Shown: in pieces, positions 18,725 to 25,248 of the stretch
Numbering within the stretch: position 1 is the first letter of the stretch
Layout: every line of letters begins with the position of its first letter
Assembly (NCBI GenBank): GCA_050954885.1
Contig: JBPBPI010000117.1
Location: 1 to 31,414, forward strand
Source of the DNA: JBPBPI01 sp050954885
Lineage (GTDB): Bacteria > Pseudomonadota > Alphaproteobacteria > Caedimonadales > Caedimonadaceae
Direction of reading: 5' to 3'
DNA length: 31,414 bases
Position numbers and translations under genes: made by a program
Notes under the pieces: generated by a model
The model's input: the letters and a program-made list of their open reading frames with translations, nothing else
What the model was told of the DNA's origin: nothing
The model's database searches: none

Positions 18725-18737
18725 GTTGTTGATGATT

Positions 18738-19430
18738 TTAGGCAGCAGGGGCTGCTTGTGGTGATTCTGTGTTTGTATCGGGAATATCGGTGGTAATTTC
18801 TTTAGACCTTAAGGCTTTTAACAAACCTTCAATTGAACGACCATTTTGATCATAAGCACCTGCGTATTGACTGCGGTAAGTGATGCTCATGCTAACGCCT
18901 TTAACACTGACGTCCAAAATACGTAAATCACCATTAGTGCGAAAGACTTTCCAATCAACTGGTACAGGTGGGCCGGATGCCAAAATGATTTTTGACGTGA
19001 CGATGACACCGCCTTTGTTACTTGGGCGTGCACCGCTGACTATAAGTTTTTCGTTAGTATAACTGTCAAATTGATGTGAATAACTTTCAACAATTGAATC
19101 TTCAAATAGTTTTAAATATTCTGTTTGTTGATTAGGGCTTGCCTTTTTCCAGTAACGTCCCAAAACATACCGGACAATGGAGCTCATATCGAATTTTTCT
19201 CGAATAACTTGACGGAACTGATCTTGACGTTGTGATAAAGAGGCTGATTTGTTTACCAAAACTTGAATAATTTTGTTACCAGTGTCTTCAATAAAGCGTT
19301 TAGAAAGTTCAAGCTCACTGCTGTCGACTTCTGTACCATTACTTTTTTCATCCAGAGTTATACAATATATTGAGTGACTTAAGATAAATCCTAAAACAAA
19401 GACGGGAAGCAAAGCTTTAAAAAAACGCAT
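18738..19430 (-). CDS. mlaC: MlaC-like periplasmic phospholipid-binding protein
   Basis: The 230-residue protein starts with a signal peptide (MRFFKALLPVFVLGFILSHS). It then follows the MlaC/Ttg2D pattern: FIEDTGNKIIQVL, REKFDMSSIVRYVLGRYWKKASPNQQTEYLKLF and VPVDWKVFRTNGDLRILDVSVKGVSM, the signature end of the lipid-binding fold. MlaC shuttles phospholipid between the outer-membrane MlaA complex and the inner-membrane MlaFEDB transporter. The C-terminus is longer than usual, with a Thr/Ala-rich tail (TTDIPDTNTESPQAAPAA). It follows mlaA by 11 bases and is ended by a strong terminator, so the two form an operon. No mlaDEF genes are in the window. Confidence 0.9.
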   Translation of the reverse strand: MRFFKALLPVFVLGFILSHSIYCITLDEKSNGTEVDSSELELSKRFIEDTGNKIIQVLVNKSASLSQRQDQFRQVIREKFDMSSIVRYVLGRYWKKASPNQQTEYLKLFEDSIVESYSHQFDSYTNEKLIVSGARPSNKGGVIVTSKIILASGPPVPVDWKVFRTNGDLRILDVSVKGVSMSITYRSQYAGAYDQNGRSIEGLLKALRSKEITTDIPDTNTESPQAAPAA

Positions 19431-19441
19431 TTTATATATCC

Positions 19442-20275
19442 TTATTCATTCATATTGCTTTCATCTTCCTCAAAAGGCACAGGTGAATCATTATCAACAA
19501 CGCCTTTATTAATATTGAAAGCACGGTTTTGAGTATAAGCACTCCTCATCGCAATATAAGGATCAGGAGAGCGGTTAATTTGTTCCAGCACGCTATCAGC
19601 TTCAACACGTTTGTCAATACCTTCAACACCCCAGCGAACATAGATAAGATAATCTAATTTCTTTTTTAAGATGAGAGCATCAACTGGATCGACAACAAGA
19701 TCAAAAATGACACCTGTTAAATCTCGGGGATTTGAAGGACCGATAAAAGGAATGACAAGATAACAAGAATCACCAACACCATAATGTCCTAAAGTCTCAC
19801 CAAAATCTTCTTCGTGATAATTAATATCAAACCATTCATGAGCCACATCAAAAAGACCCAATCCACCCAAAGTTGTGTTGATAACAAATCGGGCAAGAGT
19901 GTCCATTGCACGGTCACCTTCAAACTGCAAAACATCATTAATGAAAATAACAGGCGCATTTATGTTATTGACAAAATTATGAACACTTTCTTGAACAGGT
20001 TTTGGAAATATATCTTTATAAAAGTCTGTAATTGGCTTGGCAAAATAGGCATCGATTAATTGATTAAACCGAAAGACGCTGCGGTTGACGTCTTCCATAG
20101 GATCTTCAACATCTAAAGTACCGTCAATATGCTCATCTGATAAAGTATTCAATGAATCAGAAGAGGTTAGCCAGGAACAGCACCCTACATCGGTTGTTAA
20201 TAAAGAGAAAAAAACAGCAAACCATAGTTTTTTAATTTTATTAAAATTTATAAAGCCGTTATTAAGAAAGAACAT
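19442..20275 (-). CDS. mlaA: MlaA (VacJ) outer-membrane lipid-asymmetry lipoprotein
   Basis: The 277-residue protein has the MlaA core EDPMEDVNRSVFRFNQLID, FVINTTLGGLGLFDVA near 135-150 and FGETLGHYGVGDSCYLVIPFIGPSNPRDLTG, all diagnostic. MlaA removes surface-exposed phospholipid from the outer membrane and passes it to MlaC. The N-terminus has a hydrophobic signal stretch ending TTDVGCCSW. The likely lipidated cysteine (32 or 33) has an atypical lipobox, with Asp at the -3 position of Cys32, so attachment is less certain than usual. The C-terminal region is acidic (FEEDESNMNE). It is the first gene of the mlaA-mlaC unit, with a candidate promoter at 20315-20342. Function is confident. Confidence 0.9.
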   Translation of the reverse strand: MFFLNNGFINFNKIKKLWFAVFFSLLTTDVGCCSWLTSSDSLNTLSDEHIDGTLDVEDPMEDVNRSVFRFNQLIDAYFAKPITDFYKDIFPKPVQESVHNFVNNINAPVIFINDVLQFEGDRAMDTLARFVINTTLGGLGLFDVAHEWFDINYHEEDFGETLGHYGVGDSCYLVIPFIGPSNPRDLTGVIFDLVVDPVDALILKKKLDYLIYVRWGVEGIDKRVEADSVLEQINRSPDPYIAMRSAYTQNRAFNINKGVVDNDSPVPFEEDESNMNE

Positions 20276-20314
20276 ATTTTAACACCTGATAAGACAAAAA
20301 ACAAATTGCGAATA

Positions 20315-20342
20315 ATATTAACACATAATAATGTTGTGATAA
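20315..20342 (-). promoter_or_regulatory. candidate promoter for mlaA-mlaC
   Basis: On the minus strand, TTATCA (complement of 20337-20342) and TAATAT (complement of 20315-20320) are separated by 16 bases and lie 40 bases upstream of the mlaA start. These are near-consensus sigma70 boxes, but the region is AT-rich and other pairs are possible. Confidence 0.35.
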
Positions 20343-20509
20343 GAAAAAATAAATTTTTTGATCAAAAATCTTTTGTCACTATTTAAAGATCTTTATTTCA
20401 ACAATCAAGTAAATTATGATAAAAGTAAAATTTAGTAATATTTTTTGATACAAAATAGAAAAATTTAAATTAATCAATCTTATGTATAAAAAATGAAAGA
20501 AAAACAATA

Positions 20510-21151
20510 ATGTCTAGAAATATATCAAGATTTTTCAATTTTATTCTTCTAGGAATATTTTTGGTTTCTGAAAATTTTGCATCTTCCCCTCAACCTCACC
20601 CAAGCTTTATGGGAGAATTGCCAAAAGATTCTTATGAATTGATTTGGGGCAGTGAGTCAGCGCCGGTAACTGTTGTTGAATATACCTCTCTGTCTTGCGG
20701 TCATTGTGCTGATTTTCACAAAAACGTGTTACCTGAAATTCGTAAAAAATATATTGATACAGGTCGTGTTCGTTTTGTCTTCAGACATTTTCCTATCGAT
20801 CGGTTATCTTTAAAAATTTCAACTTTGGTAAATGATTTACCTTACTTGAAAAGGAGTTATGCTATTGATCAAATCTTTGATCAACAAGATGGGTGGATTG
20901 ATGCAGGGGATAAAGCCTTTGAAAAAATTGCTGTAATTTGTCAAATTCCTTTGGACAAATATCAACAAATTATAAATGACAAAGAAAAACTTGATGCGGC
21001 TGCTCAGTCACGCTTCAATATTGAAAAATGTGTCTCAATTGAAGGCACACCAACTTTTTTTATTAATGACAAGATGTATCCAACAGCGTTATCTTTAGCT
21101 CAATTTGAGCAAATTGTTTTGCCAAAACTTCAAACTTTATCAAAACCTTAA
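20510..21151 (+). CDS. DsbA-family periplasmic thiol oxidoreductase
   Basis: The 213-residue protein begins with a signal peptide (about residues 1-25, ENFASS cleavage region). It carries a thioredoxin-like domain with redox motif CGHC at Cys63-Cys66 within YTSLSCGHCADFHK, and the cis-proline loop GTPTFFIND near 183. A helical insertion follows FRHFPIDRL. These fit the DsbA/Com1-like Thioredoxin_4 group, which introduces or shuffles disulfides in exported proteins. Two further cysteines (ICQI and EKCVS) may form a structural pair. It is divergent from mlaA across a 234-base gap and precedes cyaY by 41 bases. Partner DsbB is not in the window. Confidence 0.85.
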   Translation: MSRNISRFFNFILLGIFLVSENFASSPQPHPSFMGELPKDSYELIWGSESAPVTVVEYTSLSCGHCADFHKNVLPEIRKKYIDTGRVRFVFRHFPIDRLSLKISTLVNDLPYLKRSYAIDQIFDQQDGWIDAGDKAFEKIAVICQIPLDKYQQIINDKEKLDAAAQSRFNIEKCVSIEGTPTFFINDKMYPTALSLAQFEQIVLPKLQTLSKP

Positions 21152-21192
21152 AGTTTGTCAGACAATTTATAACTATGTTTAGGTAATTTTGA

Positions 21193-21534
21193 ATGAATGA
21201 AATAGAATTTCGACATCAGGTCTGTAAAGCTTTACAATTTCTTGAAGAACATTTAGAGCAACAATTAGATCATCAAGCAGATATTGACGCACGTGAAGAA
21301 AGTCTGCAAATCACGCTTTCATCCGGACAAATCTGGCTTTTAAATCGTCATACACCGTCCCGAGAAATCTGGCTTTCGTCACCTATACAAGGGGGTATTC
21401 ATTTCGGCTGGTGCGTGCAAAAGAAACGCTGGATTTCAACGCGTTCTTTCCAAGATGAACTTTTTGATTTCTTAGAAAAAGATTTGTCATCAGTTTTAGG
21501 ATTTGCTGTACAGCTTCAAAAAATACAGGCCTAA
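21193..21534 (+). CDS. cyaY: frataxin homologue CyaY
   Basis: The 113-residue protein has the frataxin fold pattern: an acidic N-terminal helix (FLEEHLEQQLDHQADIDARE) supplying the iron-binding surface, then strands SLQITLSSGQIWLLNRH and REIWLSSPIQGGIHFGW, and a final helix after FQDELFDFLEKDL. CyaY binds iron and modulates Fe-S cluster assembly by the IscS/IscU complex in the cytoplasm. AGG lies nine bases upstream of the ATG. The length matches CyaY (about 105-110). Its 3' end touches the following ABC exporter gene, so translation may be coupled. No isc genes are near. Confidence 0.88.
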   Translation: MNEIEFRHQVCKALQFLEEHLEQQLDHQADIDAREESLQITLSSGQIWLLNRHTPSREIWLSSPIQGGIHFGWCVQKKRWISTRSFQDELFDFLEKDLSSVLGFAVQLQKIQA

Positions 21535-21538
21535 AAAC

Positions 21539-23311
21539 TTGACCAAACAAACACGTGCTATAAAGACAAATACTTTAAATATATTTTTATCTTATCTAAA
21601 GCCTTATTATACTCAAATTGCCGTGGCTTTATTAGCATTACTGTTTTCAGCTTTCATTATTTTATTGGTGGGATTTGGTCTACAGAAATTTGTTGATCAA
21701 GGACTTCAAGCGCCCCATCGACAATTCATAAACCCTGCCTTTATATTTTTGATCATCTGTGCTCTTATCTTGGCCGGTGCTGCACTAGTTCGCATGACAA
21801 CCACATCTTGGTTAAGCGAGCAAGTCACGCAAGATATCCGGCGAGACTTATTTAGACATCTACTTACTTTTGATGCTTTAATATTAGAAGATTTAAAGAC
21901 AAGTGATCTGATCTCAAGGCTTGAAAATGATACTGCTTTAATTCGCTCAGCGCTCAGCTCATCCGTGGCTGTCGCTTTGCGTAGTTTTATCCAAATTCTG
22001 GGATCTGTTATTTTTTTATTTATGACAAGTTTAAAATTAACAGGCTTCGTTTTACTCGTGATTCCTTTGTGTTCGCTGCCTTTAATTTTTTTGGGGAGAC
22101 GCGTTCGGTTGCACACAGCAAATACACATACAAAACAACAATCTTTAAGTATTTTTATTCATGAAACCTTAAGGGCGCTTAGGACGATCCAAGCTTTTTG
22201 TCAAGAAAGCGGACAAGCCCAACGATTTGAAGATTTATCTGCCTGTTATTTAAAGGCGACACATCTTAAGGGAAGGTCTCGTGCTTTGATTGTGGCATCC
22301 ATTATTGCCATTGTATTTGGATCCATTGCCTTAACACTTTGGATTGGTGCTCAAGATGTATTTCAAGGTAAAATTAGCTTTGGTCAATTGTCGGCTTTTA
22401 TTTTTTATGCGGTGGTGGCAGCTGGGTCTTTAAATTCTTTAAGTGATGTCAGTGGCGAGATGATGTCGGCGATTCAAGGATTTAAACGTATTTATCAATT
22501 GAAAGAACTTAGGTCTCGTTTTCAAATTAAAACAACTTTTTCTGAACTAGCAATATCAGATTCGCAAGAACTGACCGTTGACTTTAAAGACGTTACTTTT
22601 TTCTATCCTTCCCGACCTAAGATTCCTGCTTTACATCGTCTTTCTTTCAAAATTAAAGCTGGGCAAACAGTCGCGATAGTTGGTCCTTCAGGGGCTGGCA
22701 AAAGTACTTTGTTTCAATTATTACTAAGGTTTTATGATCCTCAAGAAGGTCAGATCTTAATTGAAAATCAAGATATTCAAAATCTTTCTTTGCCAAACCT
22801 TCGGTCTTTATTTGCTCAGGTACCGCAAGAGCCAGATATTTTTGATCTTTCTCTTCAAGATAATATTGCCTTCAGCCGTCCTAAGGCGACGTGTGATGAG
22901 ATTTATGAAGCTGCAGATTTAGCACTCGTTAATGAATTTGTCTCATTGTTACCTCAAGGGTATGAAACAATGGTGGGCGAGCAGGGCATACGCTTATCAG
23001 GGGGGCAAAAGCAACGTTTGGCGATTGCTCGCGCAGTGCTTTATCAAGCGCCCATTTTGTTACTCGACGAAGCCACCAATGCGTTGGATGCAGAAAGTGA
23101 ATATAGTGTACAAAAGGCGCTTGATCTTGCGTTCAAAGGACGAACACGTTTGGTTATTGCCCATCGATTGGCAACTGTTGTTCACGCAGATCATATATTG
23201 GTCCTGGATCAAGGTCATTTGGTGGAGCAAGGCAGGCATCAAGATTTAATTCAACAAAATGGTCTTTACGCCCATTTGGCCAAGCATCAGTTTTCGCATG
23301 CGTCACAATAA
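21539..23311 (+). CDS. ABC exporter with fused permease and ATPase (MsbA/ABCB-like)
   Basis: An N-terminal six-helix transmembrane domain (about residues 1-310) is followed by a nucleotide-binding domain with Walker A VGPSGAGKST, signature LSGGQKQRLA, Walker B ILLLDEATNAL and H-loop VIAHRLATV. The architecture is that of half-size exporters of lipids or drugs that act as homodimers. The start is uncertain: a TTG at 21503 sits two bases after AGG, while the TTG at 21539 has AGG nine bases upstream and starts four bases after the cyaY stop, so I prefer it (590 residues). The 3' end overlaps the convergent folD by 25 bases. Substrate is unknown; lipid A or phospholipid export is one option. Confidence 0.85.
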   Translation: MTKQTRAIKTNTLNIFLSYLKPYYTQIAVALLALLFSAFIILLVGFGLQKFVDQGLQAPHRQFINPAFIFLIICALILAGAALVRMTTTSWLSEQVTQDIRRDLFRHLLTFDALILEDLKTSDLISRLENDTALIRSALSSSVAVALRSFIQILGSVIFLFMTSLKLTGFVLLVIPLCSLPLIFLGRRVRLHTANTHTKQQSLSIFIHETLRALRTIQAFCQESGQAQRFEDLSACYLKATHLKGRSRALIVASIIAIVFGSIALTLWIGAQDVFQGKISFGQLSAFIFYAVVAAGSLNSLSDVSGEMMSAIQGFKRIYQLKELRSRFQIKTTFSELAISDSQELTVDFKDVTFFYPSRPKIPALHRLSFKIKAGQTVAIVGPSGAGKSTLFQLLLRFYDPQEGQILIENQDIQNLSLPNLRSLFAQVPQEPDIFDLSLQDNIAFSRPKATCDEIYEAADLALVNEFVSLLPQGYETMVGEQGIRLSGGQKQRLAIARAVLYQAPILLLDEATNALDAESEYSVQKALDLAFKGRTRLVIAHRLATVVHADHILVLDQGHLVEQGRHQDLIQQNGLYAHLAKHQFSHASQ

Positions 23312-24162
23312 CCAATTTGATGACATATCAAATCGACTGTATTTTGTAAAAGTGACACAACGGTCATGGGGCCAATGCCGCCTGGGACAGGTGTTATCGC
23401 ACCAGCTATGTCTTTAACATTATCAAAATCGACATCTCCCACCAATATATTGTCTGTCAATCGATTGATTCCAACATCTAAGACAATGGCGCCTGGCTTT
23501 ACCCATGATTTTTTAACCAATTGAGGCAATCCAACTGCCACGACCAGTATGTCGGCCTGACCGCAAATATCTGGCAGATTTTGTGTTTTAGAATGTGCCA
23601 TAACCACGGTGCAATTTTCCCCAAGCAGTATCAAAGCCATAGGTTTTCCAACCAATAAGGAACGTCCCAAAACAACAGCCGTGAGTCCTGTTAAATCTTG
23701 ACGATACTGTTTGATTAACGTTAAACAACCTCTTGGCGTACAGGGAATTGTTCCATGCGCCCCTGTCACCAAAGCACCCAGATTAAGACGATGAAGCCCA
23801 TCCACATCTTTGAGAGGATCAAGGGCATTAATAATTTCAGTTGACTCTAAATGAGGGGGCAGTGGAAGCTGAATTAAAATACCATGTATTTGAGGATCTT
23901 GATTCAATTGATATATTTTATCAAGTACATGATCTTGAGAGACATCTGCTTTAAAAGTATAGAGAAATGACCTTATGCCCACTTCATGGCATTGACGAAT
24001 TTTAGAAGCAACGTAAACTTGGCTTGCAGGATTATCACCTACCTGAATCACAGCCAATCCAGGAATCATATTGGTATTTTTTTGAATTTGACCAAGACGT
24101 TTCACAAGGTCTTGTTTAAGGCGATCAGCGCAAGCTCTGCCATCCAAAAGATAAGCACTCAT
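23287..24162 (-). CDS. folD: bifunctional methylene-THF dehydrogenase/cyclohydrolase FolD
   Basis: The 291-residue enzyme has the FolD signatures: PGLAVIQVGDNPASQVYVASK with the catalytic Tyr-Lys region, GILIQLPLPPHL, the nucleotide site VLGRSLLVGKPMALIL, and near the C-terminus PVPGGIGPMTVVSLLQNT. It interconverts 5,10-methylene-, methenyl- and 10-formyl-tetrahydrofolate in the cytoplasm, feeding purine and formyl-Met synthesis. Family residues are all present and length is normal. It is 24 bases downstream of yggT and probably co-transcribed. Its last 25 bases overlap the end of the exporter gene on the other strand, so little room is left for a terminator. Confidence 0.95.
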   Translation of the reverse strand: MSAYLLDGRACADRLKQDLVKRLGQIQKNTNMIPGLAVIQVGDNPASQVYVASKIRQCHEVGIRSFLYTFKADVSQDHVLDKIYQLNQDPQIHGILIQLPLPPHLESTEIINALDPLKDVDGLHRLNLGALVTGAHGTIPCTPRGCLTLIKQYRQDLTGLTAVVLGRSLLVGKPMALILLGENCTVVMAHSKTQNLPDICGQADILVVAVGLPQLVKKSWVKPGAIVLDVGINRLTDNILVGDVDFDNVKDIAGAITPVPGGIGPMTVVSLLQNTVDLICHQIGYCDACEN

Positions 24163-24186
24163 TTTATAAAAACTTGAATATTAAAA

Positions 24187-24510
24187 TTAGCGAATGAGTA
24201 TCTCACTTGGAATCATACATTTTAAAATCAACATACCAATGATATTTCCGATAAAATAAAGCAATAAAATGAGTACCAAAGGGGCGAGATCAATGCTTGA
24301 CAATTGTGGTAAAAAGCGACGCAATGGTCGTAGTGCAGGTTCAACCAGTTGATCTGTAATTCGTTGAAGAGTGACCACAAAATTATTATAATGATTTACA
24401 ATACCAAAATTCACCAGCCAATGAATGATTACATAAATAAACACAACCCATGAATATAATCGAACAACGGTTCCCAAAAGCTGAAGGATCGGCACCAATA
24501 AAACGTCCAT
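24187..24510 (-). CDS. YggT family membrane protein
   Basis: The 107-residue protein has an N-terminal helix (VPILQLLGTVVRLYSWVVFIYVI) and a C-terminal helix (LAPLVLILLLYFIGNIIGMLIL). Between them lies the family loop ITDQLVEPALRPLRRFLPQ with the conserved P-LRPIRR-P pattern and an IDLAPLV entry into helix 2. YggT proteins are inner-membrane proteins of poorly known role, linked to cell shape/division and osmotic tolerance. The start ATG at 24510 is a good fit to the family. It leads the yggT-folD pair. Identification is firm; function remains unclear. Confidence 0.88.
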   Translation of the reverse strand: MDVLLVPILQLLGTVVRLYSWVVFIYVIIHWLVNFGIVNHYNNFVVTLQRITDQLVEPALRPLRRFLPQLSSIDLAPLVLILLLYFIGNIIGMLILKCMIPSEILIR

Positions 24511-25012
24511 AGTTTTTCCTAAAAGTTGAGAAAATTATTATTGTTTTAAAAATAATCACGTCTTTGATAGAGATACAAGTAAAATCTTAAAAGTAGTGTA
24601 CTCATAAATGATCATAGAGAAAAAATATAATTAGAAAATAAATTGATTTAAAAATGTTAGTAGGGGTGGTTGATAAACCTTGGAACTTTTTATTCTTCTT
24701 GGAGCGGCCCCTGGCAACTCGTCTAACAAAATGAACATTGCCAAAAAAGTATTAACAATTGGTTAATGAAAATTAACAATTTATGCATTTTTAAATTAAA
24801 TCATCGTCTCTTGTGAGGTTATGTCTAGCCTTGAGGTTATTCTCTGTGATAAAACGTCAATAGGCTCAAAAAATTTATGAAAAAAACGGCAACAGGATAT
24901 ATTTATTTTTAATATAAAATTTCAAAAAATTTATTTTGAAGCGCAGTTATATTTTCATAAATTTTGGGTTTATGAAGCTTAAATAATAAAGACCTATGAA
25001 GGAGTTATAAAT
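24511..25012. other. 502-base intergenic region
   Basis: This gap between yggT and the entericidin-like gene is AT-rich except for a short GC-richer island at 24654-24734 (see separate entry). Direct repeats GAGGTTAT occur at 24815-24822 and 24833-24840, 18 bases apart, which could be an operator. The entericidin gene has a clear Shine-Dalgarno sequence, AAGGAG at 24999-25004, eight bases before its ATG. I cannot assign a confident promoter. Confidence 0.45.
24654..24734 (+). other. short GC-richer island: possible structured RNA or 26-codon leader ORF
   Basis: TGTTAG (24655-24660) pairs with CTAACA (24723-24728), and AGGGG (24662-24666) pairs with CCCCT (24708-24712), giving a two-part closing stem for a 74-base element. 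The same bases on the plus strand read as an open frame of 26 codons (ATG 24654 to TGA 24734) containing DKPWNFLFF and ERPLATRL. The minus strand also stays open here. I recognise no RNA family and no product; chance is possible. Confidence 0.2.
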
Positions 25013-25174
25013 ATGTTAAATAAATTTGTATTCGGTACGTTGCTTTTGACAAGTCTCGTTGGCCTTTCAGGCTGCAATACTTTTGAAGGTGCGGGTCGCG
25101 ATGTTAAAGGTGCAGGTGAAGCCCTCACAGACACAGCACATGATTCTAAAGAAGCGATTCACAATCGCAAATAA
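25013..25174 (+). CDS. entericidin-like small lipoprotein
   Basis: This 53-residue open frame has a strong Shine-Dalgarno AAGGAG eight bases before the ATG. The protein begins MLNKFVFGTLLLTSL and reaches a lipobox LSGC with Cys21, followed by NTFEGAGRDVKGAGEAL and a lysine-containing amphipathic tail. That glycine-rich G-GRD-KGAG pattern is the entericidin (EcnA/EcnB) signature. The mature protein would be about 33 residues, lipidated in the membrane. EcnA/EcnB were described as an antidote-toxin pair in Escherichia, but many alphaproteobacterial homologues are solitary with uncertain roles, as here. It ends 13 bases before a hairpin terminator. The short length kept it from notice in ordinary scans. 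Confidence 0.85.
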   Translation: MLNKFVFGTLLLTSLVGLSGCNTFEGAGRDVKGAGEALTDTAHDSKEAIHNRK

Positions 25175-25186
25175 TCATTTTTAATT

Positions 25187-25239
25187 AAATCAGGTCATTC
25201 AAGAGAAGTTTATATTTTCTTAAAATGACCTGATTTTAT
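25187..25239. terminator. bidirectional hairpin terminator
   Basis: AATCAGGTCATT (25188-25199) and AATGACCTGATT (25224-25235) form a perfect 12-base stem with a 24-base loop. TTTTATCC follows on the plus strand, and TTAATTAAAAATG on the minus. It sits between the convergent entericidin-like gene and the GCKR/MurQ-like gene and probably serves both. Confidence 0.75.
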
Positions 25240-25248
25240 CCTCTAAAT

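Noticed and set aside
22932..23249. 105-codon open frame inside the ABC exporter gene
   Set aside because: A shadow of the well-conserved ATPase domain; no own start signal.
24815..24840. GAGGTTAT direct repeats as a CRISPR or Pho-type box array
   Set aside because: Only two eight-base copies; not enough to claim any array or named regulator site.
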